A stretch of DNA of 64,000 bases, from contig JAYKKT010000041.1 of NCBI GenBank assembly GCA_036023115.1, forward strand, positions 2,580,001 to 2,644,000, given 5' to 3'. Origin of the DNA: Brasenia schreberi. Its lineage: Eukaryota > Streptophyta > Magnoliopsida > Nymphaeales > Cabombaceae. Position numbers and translations under genes: made by a program. Shown one piece after another: positions 35,530 through 47,999 of this stretch. The notes beneath the pieces are model-generated. The model worked only from the letters and a program-made list of their open reading frames with translations, did not search any database and was not told the DNA's origin. Each line of letters starts with the position of its first letter. Position 1 is the stretch's first letter.

Positions 35530-36100
35530 TATAAACCCGCAAAAACCGCCTAGGGTAGCAGTTTTGGGATGTGAAATGACCATTTTGCCCTTCACAGAAA
35601 TGAAAATTATGAAATACCAAACGAAAAAATTATTGAAATGTCTAGATATTTTGGAGTGAAAAGACAATCGTACCCTTGTCATAATAAAAAGTCTTTTCTA
35701 CTTGTGATAGTCCGTGAAACTATAAAATAGTAGGGTACAAGGTAGAAAAGTATAAAAATGCCCTTGTACTTTTTGAGAAATATCGTGAATATTGTGGATA
35801 TTACATTTGGGTGTCTAGCTACATTTTTTTGGTGGTTCTTTATGAAATGTCTTGTAAATTCATCTGATGCATATTTATGTTTTCTATCTTAAAATGTACA
35901 GACTCTCTACTTGTTGTCTTTTCAAAAAGCTTGAAAAAAAAATGACTTATAGAATTTGCATGTTTGAGTTAGCAAAGACCGAAAAGATAAATGTCCTAAA
36001 TTTCTAAACTTGGAAAAGAAGAATACCACTGGCCTTAACTTTGAAGGAGTTGATTAGGTACTGAAGGAAACTGTTTTACTTCCCACTCAAATTGCAATAG

Positions 36101-36403
36101 ATGAGGAAAGAGAAAGATATGACATTTCTAAAAGATGACACAATAGCTAGGACCATAATGTTGACATATATGGAAGACGACTTAATTAGGGTCTTTAAGG
36201 AATTTGAAACTGCAAAAGAACTATTTGATTCCCTCGCCACTAAATATGATACTACAACCAAGCTGCATGTACAACTACTCCTTCAAAAACATATTTCTTA
36301 TAAAATAAAAGAAGGTGACAACGTAGTTGAACATGTTAACCAAATGCTGGTAATGGCTAGAGATTTGGCTGTGGCTAAGTCAGTCATTCCTGAGCCAATG
36401 TAA
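36101..36403 (+). pseudogene. copia C gag remnant
   Basis: TFLKDDTIARTIMLTYMEDD, FKEFETAKELFDSLATKYDT and HVNQMLVMARDLAVAKSVIP, an intact 100-residue stretch of the capsid domain. It is the best-preserved gag text of this lineage in the window. Confidence 0.88.
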
Positions 36404-38766
36404 ATATCCATAATCCTAAACAGTCTTCTCCCTTCCTCGAACATGATAACCACAACCCTAAGACTTGGACCTGATATTACCCTTTATGAACTCTCATTAA
36501 TACTAACAATCGAACAAGAATAAAAGAGAAAAATTGTTAGTTACTCAAGATGATTTAGAGTTTACCTTTAAGAACAATTAGGAAAAAAGAAAACAAAATA
36601 ATAATTTTTTCAAGAATAAAAAATAGAGCAGTCAAAATTTTAAGAAATCGTACGAATCCACTTCTCAAGTGAAGTACTTTAACTGTGGTAAGATGGGGCA
36701 CTACAAAAGAGTGCTGCAAAATGAAGACCAATGGTGGTAACAACCAACGACACGACAAAACGGAGAAGTAGGACATAATTTGTGTGATTTCTGAGTGCCT
36801 TTATATGGACCACCTGGTGACTGATTGGTAGATCGATTATAGAGCTACCCGACACATATCAAAGAGCAAACAGGGAGCGATGAACCAGAAGGAGTACCAG
36901 CCTGGCGAGCACTGAGTTTATATGGGGAACAACACTTTTTTTGTTTTTAGGGTTGGGTCCTTTATGATTTTTGTATAAGACATACAAATTGTACTCAGTG
37001 ATGTATTAATTGTGCCTTTTATTAGAAGAAATCTTGTATCGGTCTCTACCTTAGTAAAGAAAGGGTTTGAGGTTAGGTTTGTCCCTAAAAAGGTCACTGT
37101 AGGAAAGCACGACACGATAACATTTTCTGATTTATTTGATGTTGAGCATGGGTTATTGAAACTCAACATTAATGAAAATTAAAACTCTTCTTCTGTTTAT
37201 ATTGAAAGTTTCTATGTAATTGATGTAAATGTGTGGTATAAAAGATTGAGATATATAAGTCTAAAGAAGTTGAAAAAATTAACCAACTTTGACTTATTGT
37301 CCAAATTTCATGATAACACATTTAATAAGTGTAAAGCCTGTATATAAGAAAAAATGACTAAAAAATCATTTCCCAAAAAGATAACTAGGGCAACAACCCT
37401 ATTAGATATAATTAACATCGATTTATGTGGACCATTTAGAGTAAGAACACATCATAGAAAGATTTATTTTATAATCTTTATTGATGATTACTCGAGATAT
37501 ACTTATATATCTCTTATCACATAAATTTGAGGCACTTGAACTATTCAAAGAATATTAGTAGGAAATGGAAAACCAATTGGGGCATACAATCAAAGTCTCG
37601 AGATCAGATAGAAGTGGAGAATATAACTCTATAGAATTTTTAGAATTATGCAAAGACTTTGGTATTACAAAATAAAATACAATGCACATGATACCTCAAT
37701 ATAACGGTGTAGCATAGAGATATAATAGGACTTTACTGAACATGACAAGGTCAATGTTAATCGATACCTCTCTACCAAGAATATTTTGGGGAGAAGTAGT
37801 AAGTATAACTGTATATATACTCAATAAAGTATCATATAAAGTATTCTCTATACCATATGAGATGTGGTTCAGAAGAAAACTAAACTTAAGTCATCTCAGG
37901 AGGTGAGAATCTATTGCTCATGTAAAGATCATTGATCAGTCTAGATATAAGTTAGATAGTAGGTCCTTAAGATATATATTTATCAGATATCTTAAAGGAT
38001 CTAAAGGATATCAGTTTTATCATAAGGACCATGGACTAATAGAAAGCAGGGATACAAAATTCTTAGAAGAAACTAAGAATGACATCCTCGAGAATGATTA
38101 ATATGTTGATGATCTAGTAGGCCTAGATCAATCATCTTTTGAACCCATTGATGAACTTCATGAACAAATTGAATCTTTAAGTGGACACAAAAGACCTAGG
38201 GTTACACCATCCTACTTGAAGGATTATCACACTTACATTGTAGAGAAAGTGTATAATTCGGTAGATTTAGATGAGTTGACTGATAACTTGACTTATGAGC
38301 AGACTATTGACTGATATGAATCAGCAGACTTAGAAAAAGACATTGATGAAGAAATCAAATTTATTGAGAAAAATCAAGTGTGAGAGTTGGCTGATTTGCC
38401 AAGAGGAAGGAAAGTCATAGGTTGCAAATGAGTTCTCAAAAAGAAGTATAAGGTCAATGATTGAAAATACAAGTTTAAAGCGAGGTTGGTTGCAAAGGTT
38501 TTTCACAAAAGAAGGAAATAAATTATGTTCAGACATATTTTCTAGTTACTAAATTTGCATCTATTAGAATAATCCTTACGATATCAATTTATTATGATTT
38601 GGATTTATATCAGTTAGATGTAAAGACTGTTTTCTAAACAAAGATTTAGATAAAATCATATATATGAAGCATCCCAAAGAATATATAGTTGAAGGCGAAG
38701 AAGATAAAAGTATATAGGTTGAGAAAATCCTTGAATGGCCTAAAACAATCACCTTGCCAATAGTAT

Positions 38767-39285
38767 TTGACTTTTCAAAATGCCATAGTTGAACTTCGAT
38801 TTGTAGCTAATGAACTTGATCACTATGTATATATATGGAACAATGGGAGCCACTTTGTCATCTTATCATTATATGTAGATGACATATTGTTGACCGAGAA
38901 TGACAATGAAATGATTGTCAAAACGAAGTCATGGTTAAACTCAAAGTTCGAAGTGAACGATATGGGAGAAGCATCCTATATCCTGGATATAAAGATTTCT
39001 CGAGATAGATAATCAAAATTTCTATGTTTAAGTCAAGAGAGAGATAAAGACTATATCCTGAAGAAGTTCAAAATGAGTGAATGTAAGTTTTCATCTACAC
39101 CTGTTGTGAAAGGGGTTAAATTGAGAAAGGATGATTGTTCTGGTGAAGGAGACAATAAGCCTACTGTTCCTTATGTACAGGCTGTGGGCAGTCTGATGTA
39201 TGCTATGTTGTGCACAAGACCTGATATCAGCTTTATTATTGGTCTTGTGAGTAGATATCAAAGTAATCTTGTATGGAAACATTAG
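38767..39285 (+). pseudogene. copia C reverse transcriptase, C-terminal part
   Basis: The catalytic box FVILSLYVDDILL is intact, followed by FEVNDMGEASYILDIKISRD, then (after a stop at 39010) CKFSSTPVVKG and YVQAVGSLMYAMLCTRPDIS. These are the palm and connection regions of copia polymerase. Confidence 0.9.
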
Positions 39286-39569
39286 ATAGGTGTGAAAAGG
39301 ATTCTAAGATATCTTAAAGGAACAAAAGACTTGAAATTTATTTTCAAGCAGATGAACTGAAAGTGATAAGATACTAAGATGGTGACTTTCTTGGGAGCAA
39401 AGATCACAACAAATCAACCTCGGGACAAATATTTTTATTTGAACGTGGTGCAGTTTCTTTGACATATAAGAAACAAGGTTGTGTACCGTTGCACACACAA
39501 GAGGCTGAGTATGTTGCTTGCAGTATGACTGCTACTAGTGTCGTTTAGATAAGCCACTTCATACATGAT

Positions 39570-39833
39570 TTGAAGCTCGATTTAGCTAACGAGCCTGTTG
39601 TTATATATTTTAACAATAATGCAACAATTACTCTTGTTAAGAGTGGAGCTGATAACTCACAAAACAAGAATATAATGGTTAAATATCACCATGTTCATGA
39701 TATGCTAAAAAGGAATGAAATAATTATATGTTATATGCCAACTATTGATATATTGGCTGACCCCTTAACAAAAGGCATCTCAGAAGAATTGTTTACTAAA
39801 CATGTAACCCATATGGGGTTGAGATATGCCTAG
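39570..39833 (+). pseudogene. copia C RNase H, C-terminal part
   Basis: Reads VVIYFNNNATITLVKSGADN, KYHHVHDMLKRNEI and DPLTKGISEELFTKHV, ending at the natural stop. The first residues of the domain (39290-39570) are frame-shifted. Confidence 0.88.
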
Positions 39834-40025
39834 TGTATAAGTGTAGAAAATACACTTTGTTGAGAGTTATGATGGAAAAACATACTACTTGTGGAAAAAC
39901 CACATAACGAATGTAAGTTACAATTTAGTTGCAACAAAGAAATATAATACAACTTGGTAAACCCCAGAGTAGTGGGAGGAAAACTAGTGTATCAAAAAGA
40001 TTGACTCTAGTGGCCAAGTGGGAGA

Positions 40026-40470
40026 TGTAAGTAGTGGGTGGCCACTGTCAGCCCCATTACTAACAACGATCATGAAATGTAGGAAGAAGGGCCCTCTTCC
40101 CAGATTTTATTAGATCGTATGTTTCGAAAATTAAACGTCCCTAAAACTAATTTTTTATTTTTCAAAAGGTACACACACGCATCTCTTGGATAAAGGTGAA
40201 TATGACTGTTAAAAAGGAAAGCTCAGAGCGATAAACTCGAAAGACAAAAAGCCATGTATAAATGCAGAAAAACTTTATAGATAGATAAATAATACAAAAC
40301 ACAAAAAGTGATTCTTACTCAAAGTCTTGTGTGAAAACGCTCTGCGGATAACCTAGAAAACAATTTATACCCTGACTTGTTCCTATTCTTTTTCCACATT
40401 ATAGGAAATACATAGAGAAAGAAGAAAACAAGAAGCAGAACCGAAGAAGGCAATCAGTTTCCACTGCACC
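40026..40470 (+). repeat. 3' LTR of copia C
   Basis: Follows the purine-rich tract CCAAGTGGGAGA and begins TGTAAGTAGTGGGTGGCCAC. It pairs with the 5' LTR to at least TTTCCACTG. The right border beyond 40470 is uncertain because the 5' copy is cut off there. Confidence 0.85.
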
Positions 40471-41229
40471 ACAACTGAACACCGACGAACAAACGGCTTT
40501 GATAAACATCGGCTACCCCAACAAACAAAGTCCCTCGTCTCTCAGTCGCTAACTCCGTCATTGTTTCCTTCGCCTCGTCGGCGCCTCTGCAAGGCGTCCT
40601 CCCCCTCGCTTTCTTAAGGTGTTTCTCGACTCTCTCCCCCACTCTTGTTCCCAAGTCAAACACTACTCCAACCACCGCTTTCCGGCAATTCAACGACTTC
40701 CTTGCCCTTGCCTCCTCCGATCTAACAGACGACTCTAACTGTCGAAGAGATTCCATTCGAAAAGTGTACGTTCTTGATCCACTACGTCATTTCGAATCGT
40801 AGTGATTGAAGCAGATGAGTTTCTTCTGGTGTTTCTGATTTCTTGCATTTTAAACACTTTTTGCTCTCTAGATGTTTCAGCATTTCCAACTGTATTTGAT
40901 ATCAATCAGATCTGGAAGATCTTGCTTCATTGGTAGGAACTCAAAATATGTCCTCTATGTAAGTGAACTTTCGATCTGGCTCACTGTTTGTTTTTGTGAA
41001 ATATGAGTTGTTTTCCTGGATTCTAATTCTTTAGTGTTAAATTGCTTTGGCACCACGTTTCAGTGAATAAAGAGATAAGCATATATGGTAAAAGTATTTG
41101 TTCATTTAAATGTGCGAGAACATGATTCTGTGGTGTTTTTTGTCGACTCTTCAGCGGGTTCTTTGCTTTCGGTCAACTCTCCGGTGTCCTCTACTTTCAG
41201 CTCAGGTACACAACAACAACGAATCTTCA
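40471..41229. other. GC-richer non-repeat DNA between two converging copia elements
   Basis: The first 290 bases (40480-40770) are clearly GC-richer than the surroundings and open on the minus strand for 100 residues (MESLRQLESSVRSEEARARK to about 40454), as well as in a plus-strand frame. Neither matches a family I recognise. It could be a host first exon or part of an LTR. The rest (40770-41229) looks like intron or intergenic sequence. Confidence 0.4.
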
Positions 41230-41602
41230 AATAGGTATGTGAGTTTCGGTATTTTTCAGGTTTCCTCTAAGTAGGTTTTGGTTGGAAGGAATGCTATTGA
41301 CTTCTTTAAGTTTCACAGTGTTTTCTATATATATGTTCTCGTGCACTGCTATCTATTTATAGAGCAACGCCTGCTCCTTTTTCCTCCCCGATTTTTTATT
41401 GGGTTTTCCTTTCCTAGAGGCCTTTATCCGGTCGATTAAGGATAAGCTCCGTAACTACCCGACGGTTTTGCTCCGTAACTACTCGATGGTTTTAGCCTTT
41501 GATAGTCGTTACAGTCATTATTTCCAAAGATAACGACTAGATGACTAGTCCAACCATTTCTGTGTGGGGATTGCCGAGAATGACTATAGTTTCCTTACAT
41601 CT
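41230..41602 (-). repeat. 3' LTR of copia D (approximate)
   Basis: On the minus strand it follows the purine-rich GGCTAAGTGGGAGA and begins TGTAAGGAAACTATAGTC. A CTATAAATAG box lies at about 41352-41362. Its lower end could not be fixed because no partner LTR exists. Confidence 0.6.
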
Positions 41603-41737
41603 CCCACTTAGCCATTCGAGCGAAGTGAACTGACATATTGATTTTCTTCCTATTTTTGTGGGGTTTTCCTAGTAATATCATTTCATGATTGCTTCAGTAA
41701 TCACCACCTATTGTGTAGTTTTTTACCTACACAACAA

Positions 41738-42286
41738 TCAAACATATCTCAAACCCATGTTCACAACATATTTTAAGAAAAGATCCTTTGTTATGCCTTT
41801 AGTCAAGGGGTGTGCTAATATATCATGAGTTGGCATGTATGAGATGAATATTTCCTTTCTCATTACCATATCATGAACATAGTGGTATTTAACCATTATA
41901 TGCTTGCTCTTGGAGCTATCAACTCTACTCTTAATTAAAGTAATTACTGCATTGTTGTTACAATAAATGACAACTGACTCGTCAGTTATCTCTAGCTTCA
42001 AATCTTATATGAAAAGGCTTATCCCGACAACACTCGTAGCAGTCACACAACAAGCCACATACTTAGCTTCCTATGTATGTAATGCTATATAATCCTATTT
42101 CTTACATGCCCAAGAAATAACATCACTTACAAATAAGAATATTTGTCTCAAAGTTGATTTGATGTCATTTTTGCTTCCAACAAAGTCAGCATATGAGTAT
42201 CCTACCAATTTCAATTCACCTGCTTGAAAACACAGTTTCAAGTCTTTTGCTCCTTTCAGATATCTTAAAATCCTTTTTACAGCCAT
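41738..42286 (-). pseudogene. copia D RNase H
   Basis: Two pieces: AVKRILRYLKGAKDLKLCFQ with GYSYADFVGSKNDIKST (42286-42095), then VVIYCNNNAVITLIKSRVDS to KGITKDLFLKYVVNMGLRYV (42001-41738). A shift separates them. Confidence 0.88.
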
Positions 42287-43690
42287 CCAATGCTGCCATT
42301 AAGGATTACTTTGATATCTACTCACAAGACCAACAATGAAGCTGATATAGGTCTTTTACACAACATAACATATATCACGCTACCCACAACTTGTGCATAA
42401 GGAACGTTAGGCTTATCGTCTCCTTTTAAACTTACTTAGTTTGACCCCTTTTCCAACGGGTGTAATAGCATACTTGCATTCACCCATTTTGAACTTCTTG
42501 AGGATATAGTCAATATATTTCTCCTAACTTAGGCATAAGAGTTTAGATTATCTATCTCGAGAGATCTTTATACCCAAGATATAGGATGCTTCCCCCATAT
42601 CCTTCATTTTGAACCCTGAGTTTAACCATGGCTTCGTTTTGATAATAATCTTATTGTCATTCCCAATCAATAATATGTCATCTATATATAATGATAAGAT
42701 GACAAAGTAACTCCCACTATTCCAAACATATACACAGTAATCAAGCTCATTACCTACAAACCCAAGTTCAATAATGGCATTTTAAAAAGTCAAATACCAT
42801 TGGGGAGGTGACTATTTGAGGCTAAATAGGGATTTTCTCAACCCACATACTTTATCTTCTTTGCCTTTAACTATATATTCTTTGGGTTGCTGCATGTAAA
42901 TGATTTCATCTAAATCTCCGTTTAGAAAAGTTATCTTTACATCTAACTGACGTAAATCCAAATCATAATATGTTGATATCGCTAGGATTATTTTGATGGA
43001 TGCAAATTTTATAACTAGGAAATATGTCTCAACATAATCTATTCCCTCCTTTTATGGAAAACTCTTTGCAACCAATCTCGCTTTAAACTTGTTGATTAAA
43101 CCATCGACCTTATATTTCTTTTTCAGAACCTATTTACAATGTATGACTTTCCTTCCTCTTGATAATTCATTCAATTCTCAAACTTGGTTTTTCTCAATCG
43201 ATTCAATTTCCACATCCATGGTTTTCCCCTAATTTGTTGCTTTCGATGAGTTTATAGCTTATTGATAAGTTAAGTTATCAGTCAACTCATCTAAATCTAC
43301 CGAATTATACACTTCTTCTGCAAGATAAGTGTGATAATCTTTTAAGTAGGACGGTGTGACTCTAGGCCTTTTATGTCCACTTAAAGTTTCGGTTCTTTCA
43401 GGAAGTTCTTTTATGAGTTTAAATGATGATTGATCTAGGTCTATTAGATCGTCAACATACTTATCATTATTTTCTAAGTTGTCATTCTTATTATCTTCTA
43501 AGAATTCAACATCTCTGCTCTCTATCAGTCTGTGGTCCTTGTGATAAAACTGATATCCCTTTCAGCCTTTAGGATATCCTATGAGTATACATCTCTAAGA
43601 CCTACTGTTTAACTTATCTCTAGACTGATAAAGGATCTTTACATGTGCAATAAATCCCCACCTCCTGAGATGACGTAGGTTGAGTTTTTT

Positions 43691-43885
43691 TCAAAACCAC
43701 ATCTCATATGATATAGTGAATACAACCTTGCATGTTAATTTATTGAGTATGTATACAGTTGTACTTACTGCTTCTCCCCAAAATATCCTTCGTAGAGAGA
43801 CATCGATTAACATTAACCTTATCATATTCAGTAAGGTCCTATTATATCTTTCAGCTACACCATTCTGTTGAGCTTTCCTACGCAT
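43691..43885 (-). pseudogene. copia D integrase, C-terminal part
   Basis: RRKAQQNGVAERYNRTLLNM contains the catalytic Glu region (QNGVAER) of the integrase core, followed by RIFWGEAVSTTVYILNKL, both standard copia blocks. Confidence 0.88.
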
Positions 43886-44005
43886 TGTATTTTGCTTTGA
43901 AATACCAAAGTTTTTATAGAATTCAAGAAATTTTGTAGGGATATATTCACCACCTCTATCTAATCTTAAGATTTTTATTGAATGCCCTAGTTGATTTTCA
44001 ACTTT

Positions 44006-44545
44006 CTACTTATATTCTTTAAAAACTTCAAGTACCTCAAATTTATGTGTTAGGAGATATAAATATGTATATCTCGAGTAATTATCGATAAAGGTTATAA
44101 AATAAAACTTTTCACGATGTGGCCTTACTCTTAAGGGCTCACATAAATCCATGTGAATGACCTCGAACAAGGTTGTTTCCCTTGTTGTCTCTTTGAGAAA
44201 AACTTTTCTTATCATTTTTCCTTGTATACAAGCTTCACACTTATTAAAAGTGTTTTCCTCAAATCTTCGCAGTAAGTCAAAGTTGGATAATTTCTTCAAC
44301 TTTTTCAGACTTATATGCCCAAGGCGTTTATGCCATACAATCACATCAACATTAAATACACAATCAATATAAGCAGAAGGATTTTCATTCTCATTAACTT
44401 TCAGTTTAAATAGTCTATGTTCTACATCAAATTTCCTAGAAAAAACCTTGTAAATGTGCATATGAGTGAGATTGGTGGTTAAAATATAAATTTTAAAAAT
44501 AAAAAGTATATTGGTAGTTTTTCTAGGTACAATAAATATGTTCAA
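44006..44545 (-). pseudogene. copia D GAG-pre-integrase and integrase N-terminus
   Basis: 179 residues. VWHKRLGHISLKKLKKLSNF with CEACIQGK forms the His-Cys zinc region, and DLCEPLRVRPHREKFYFITF with DNYSRYTYLY carries the first catalytic Asp region. This is the longest open copia integrase stretch in the window. It ends at 44006 just before GHSIK-type text continues out of frame. Confidence 0.9.
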
Positions 44546-44560
44546 TACTATTTGTTTTTT

Positions 44561-45240
44561 TACTTAAAGATCTCAACTACATATCCCTATGTTTGAGATC
44601 TTTAATAAGATTAGAGTATGGTAAATGCTCAATCTCCATAGGGTATTCAAATCAACTTAAACATCTCTAACATTTAATTAGAATGATCAACGATAAATTT
44701 TAATTAAAAGTATTATTATACTTCATCATTTATATTTAATAGTATGTTAAATAAAGATTTGATGAGAGATATGGTCTGAACATTTACCATAGAGGTTGAA
44801 ATAATTATATAATAAGAGATATAAAATTGTTTTGTACTATTGATAATACAATAACATTACATGTTTAACTTGGAGATAATAACGGAGTGAAAATTGATGG
44901 AAAGAGAACAATTGTGCAAGTATAAAATTTTGGTTCATAATATTTATTATACTGTTAGTTTATTTAGTATTGGTAAAATAATTTTAAAAAGATGCTCAGT
45001 GACTATAAATATAAGTATATATATGTAAAAATATACACATAAATGTTTATATATATAAGTAATTTTAAATACATAATGTCTTTTGGTGCATAATTGTATG
45101 TGAACATCTACACTGTTCAATTGATACGATTGTTGATAAATATTTGAAAATATATTTTTTATTTTATCATCTCAATTAATTCATCTTATAGATCGAACAT
45201 CATGCACAATTATATTAAAAACATTATGCAAATAGAACTA
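44561..45240. other. No feature seen
   Basis: Very AT-rich DNA between the truncated end of copia D and a microsatellite. No gene or defined repeat. Confidence 0.4.
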
Positions 45241-45371
<131 letters not shown>

Positions 45372-46000
45372 TTTGCTCAATCCGTGTTGAAAGAGCGATG
45401 GGCTTTGTAATGGATAGTTGTTCTCGCCAATTCATGAGCAATACTATTGGCCTGTCTCTTGATCCAGTGGATGGAGACGTCCTCTAGAGACCAATTGTGC
45501 AGAGCCCATTATTTCTCGGCAGTCTATCTCTATGTCAATATGATTCCAACAACTTCCTTTGAACCAATAGAGGGTCTCCCTAAGAGCAACACTATACCCG
45601 AAGGGTTCTTCATAAAGAAGAAGGATGCATAGGATGGAGTGACATTCTGGTTCCTGTGGCCTTAAAGAATAAAAAAACAGTCATCTGCTGTTTCGGTAGA
45701 TTTTAATGCCATGGATTTCGTGTTTTTCTCGGCTGCAAAGAGTAGTGCAGTGAAGCCCTCGGCACATAGGATATACAGGTAAGGGGATAGTGGATCACCT
45801 TGCCGTAGTCGGCATTGGGTTGTAACACCACCAATTTCATAATTATTAAATGTTATGTTGACATCGATTTTCATGTTGATATTGACGAGCAGTTCAATGT
45901 GTGTCATCCACACAGAGCATAATAAGTCTAATGAACTTATTTGCAAAGCAGTATCGCGTGATAAGTTGAAGGAGATGTTAGTTGATGTGAGCAAATGCTT
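45372..46000 (-). mobile_element. L1-clade LINE fragments (RT and RNase H), internally deleted
   Basis: The minus-strand frame from 45994 reads GGVTTQCRLRQGDPLSPYLY then ILCAEGFTALLFAAE, the classic L1 reverse-transcriptase GxRQGDPLSP box. Nearer 45450 it reads LEDVSIHWIKRQANSIAHEL then AR, the end of the RNase H domain carried by plant L1 elements. Hundreds of residues between the two are missing. Confidence 0.82.
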
Positions 46001-47254
46001 TACTGATATTCAGCTTGAGTGTTACTTTACCAGAATGATACTCCTTTTGGATTTCATGTAATAAATGATTTCAAAAGGGATCAAGATGTTATCAATAGTA
46101 AGCCAATCAAGGACAAAGGCTGACTGATTTGGTGAAATGAGCTTGAGGAGGAGCTTCTTGAGGCCGGATGAAGGTGCTCTTTTGTGGCCGTGTTTCTGCA
46201 CTCAAAAGGTAATCGGAAAGATGTCCAATGTCATTAAAATTAGTTCAAGAGTCAAATCAATTAAAGACAAAAAGTGAGGCCCTATTTTGAACAATAACAG
46301 GTTTCAATTGGGTAGGGATGGCAATATTGACCCCCAACCCGACCCAAATGAGGCAGGGAATATCCCATTGGAGCAAGTTTGGATTCGGGTATGGGGATAT
46401 GGTTCCCCGATCCCATACCAAACCACCACTCTCTCTCTTTATATATATATTATGAAAACTCAATCATATACACATGAGCATTTCTAATATGTTCACTCTT
46501 TACTTTTTAATGGTATTAGTATAATTAAAAAGATTTAAAAATAGATAAAAATAATATCTTTTTTTTTAGATTTTTTCTCCTTTCTATTTTTCTCACCTGT
46601 TCTTTTCGCTCTTGCAAAGGAATTCATTTTTGTTGAGGACGCCCGAGATAAGAGATTTTGTAGGGCAGGGCTGACGTCAGACTCCTTGCTTCCCAGCTTT
46701 ACTTTCCTGTTCATTTGGGACCCACATTATTTAATAATTTATTTTTAAAATTTATTGGCAGTGTACGCACCTTATTCCTTCACCAATTATTGGCACCAAT
46801 TACAATCAGGTAAATTAAATCTGTGGGACCCACTTCCACCGGCTCTGACCCACTCTACCGGTCTCTCTCTAAACAAATCAGTTAAGAGTAAGGTTTATTA
46901 TAGGACCCACTTTGGATTGAATCGGGTCAACCTGTTAGAAGATGGGAAGCACCAAAATTATTGGCGAAAGATAATTACAATACAAGAAGCTTTCTCATGG
47001 CATTGGACCTGCGCGTTACCAGCACGAACCTTTTAAAATTCGTGTCGTGTTGGAGTCACACTACGAGCCTTTCCAATCGGGTCACAACTCATGTCAAGTT
47101 CAAGCCACATTTAACAAATACAATAATGTGTTGTTTCCATTTATTAGGATTGGCGATATATGTGATGAGATGAGACACGAACACAACCCAAAATATTGAA
47201 ACATCACTAGGTTCAGTGGATATGACAAGATGAGTTATTTTTATTAAAAAATTA
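46001..47254. other. No gene seen; possible hAT-type scrap
   Basis: At 46311-46435 the text GGTAGGGATGGCAAT...GGGTATGGGGATATGG resembles the end of a hAT-type element, but no second terminus was found. A short CT/TA run lies at 46431-46450. The rest shows nothing supportable. Confidence 0.35.
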
Positions 47255-47465
47255 AAAAACAAGAATTTTTTTAGAAAACATCAAAACCGGCGATTTAAAA
47301 CACTGATTTTAGTATTAGAAAAGGTGAAACCAGAAGCAAACCAAGTGGTCCTCGGTTTCAAGCTCGGTTCTGATTCTCATTTCACCGGTTTCAGGTTCAA
47401 TTGGTTGCTGACCCGATTCGGTTTCCGTTGAAACTGTCAGCCCGATTAGAAACCGGCGAGTCTAC
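47255..47465. mobile_element. GGTTC-rich MITE family, copy 8
   Basis: The right end AGAAACCGGCGAGTCTA matches the family terminus. The interior has AAACCGGCGATTTAAAAC, CCTCGGTTTCAAGC and CACCGGTTTCAGG. The left end is not clear. Confidence 0.55.
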
Positions 47466-47999
47466 TCCTGCCCACACTATTAAATAATTTTTTTTTGAAT
47501 TTTCTAATGGAAACCGGCCGTTGCCGGTTGCCACAAGGGAGGGCCCTCAACTTTCGCCAGGCAGGGCCTGTACGGACCCGAGAGAGTTTGGGAATTGTCT
47601 GAAGTTCGGCTCGGTGGACTCTGGAAGTAAAATACAAAATTGCTAATTATTTATTTATATTTTTCATGTTAAAAAACCCTCCACCTTTTACTCTTATTTG
47701 CTTTCCATTTAAATAAAAATCTTAAAAACAAACATCAACAGCAAAAGTAGGAGGAGAAGAAAACAAATAAATCAACTTTTTCTATCGAAATGCTAAATTG
47801 AAAGTTTGAAAGGGATTTTGAGAAAAATAAAAAGAGATTTTATACGTGGACTCCTTAATGGACAGTCCAGATTGTTGCAAGTATCACTATTAAAATCTCT
47901 CCCCTCTATTCTTCTTCTTCCTCTTCCTCAGGCCAACCACCGGTGATTACTTTTACAGAGCTTCCAATATGTGAGAGGAACACGAACAGAGAGACAGAG
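47466..47999 (+). other. 5' flank and leader of the FLZ gene
   Basis: Mixed-composition upstream DNA with a pyrimidine-rich stretch (TCTTCTTCTTCCTCTTCCTC, 47909-47929) shortly before the start codon, probably in the 5' UTR. No clear TATA box was fixed. Confidence 0.45.

Larger units (their letters stand above)
35089..40470 (+). mobile_element. Ty1/copia element C, near full length, decayed
   Basis: 5' LTR (35089-35529), leader, gag (35940-36520), CCHC remnant (KYFNCGKMGHYKR, about 36670), protease region (LSDVLIVPFIRRNLVSVSTL near 36990-37050), GAG-pre-integrase, integrase (LCGPFRVRTHHRK, 37420-37500), reverse transcriptase (38400-39290), RNase H (39290-39833) and 3' LTR (40026-40470). No clear primer-binding site follows the 5' LTR, so that junction is probably deleted. 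Stops and shifts are fewer than in copia B. Confidence 0.9.
41230..44560 (-). mobile_element. Ty1/copia element D, 5'-truncated
   Basis: Minus strand, from about 44560 (GAG-pre-integrase) to the 3' LTR. In order: integrase, reverse transcriptase (43300-42300, with VDD-type text near 42680), RNase H (42286-41738) and a 3' LTR (about 41602-41230). Gag, protease and the 5' LTR are absent. The coding text is very close to copia C, but the LTR sequence differs. It converges tail-to-tail with copia C. Confidence 0.87.

Noticed and set aside
46311..46435. Possible hAT element end (TAGGGATGGCAA)
   Set aside because: Only one terminus is visible and no target duplication could be found, so it was not listed as an element.
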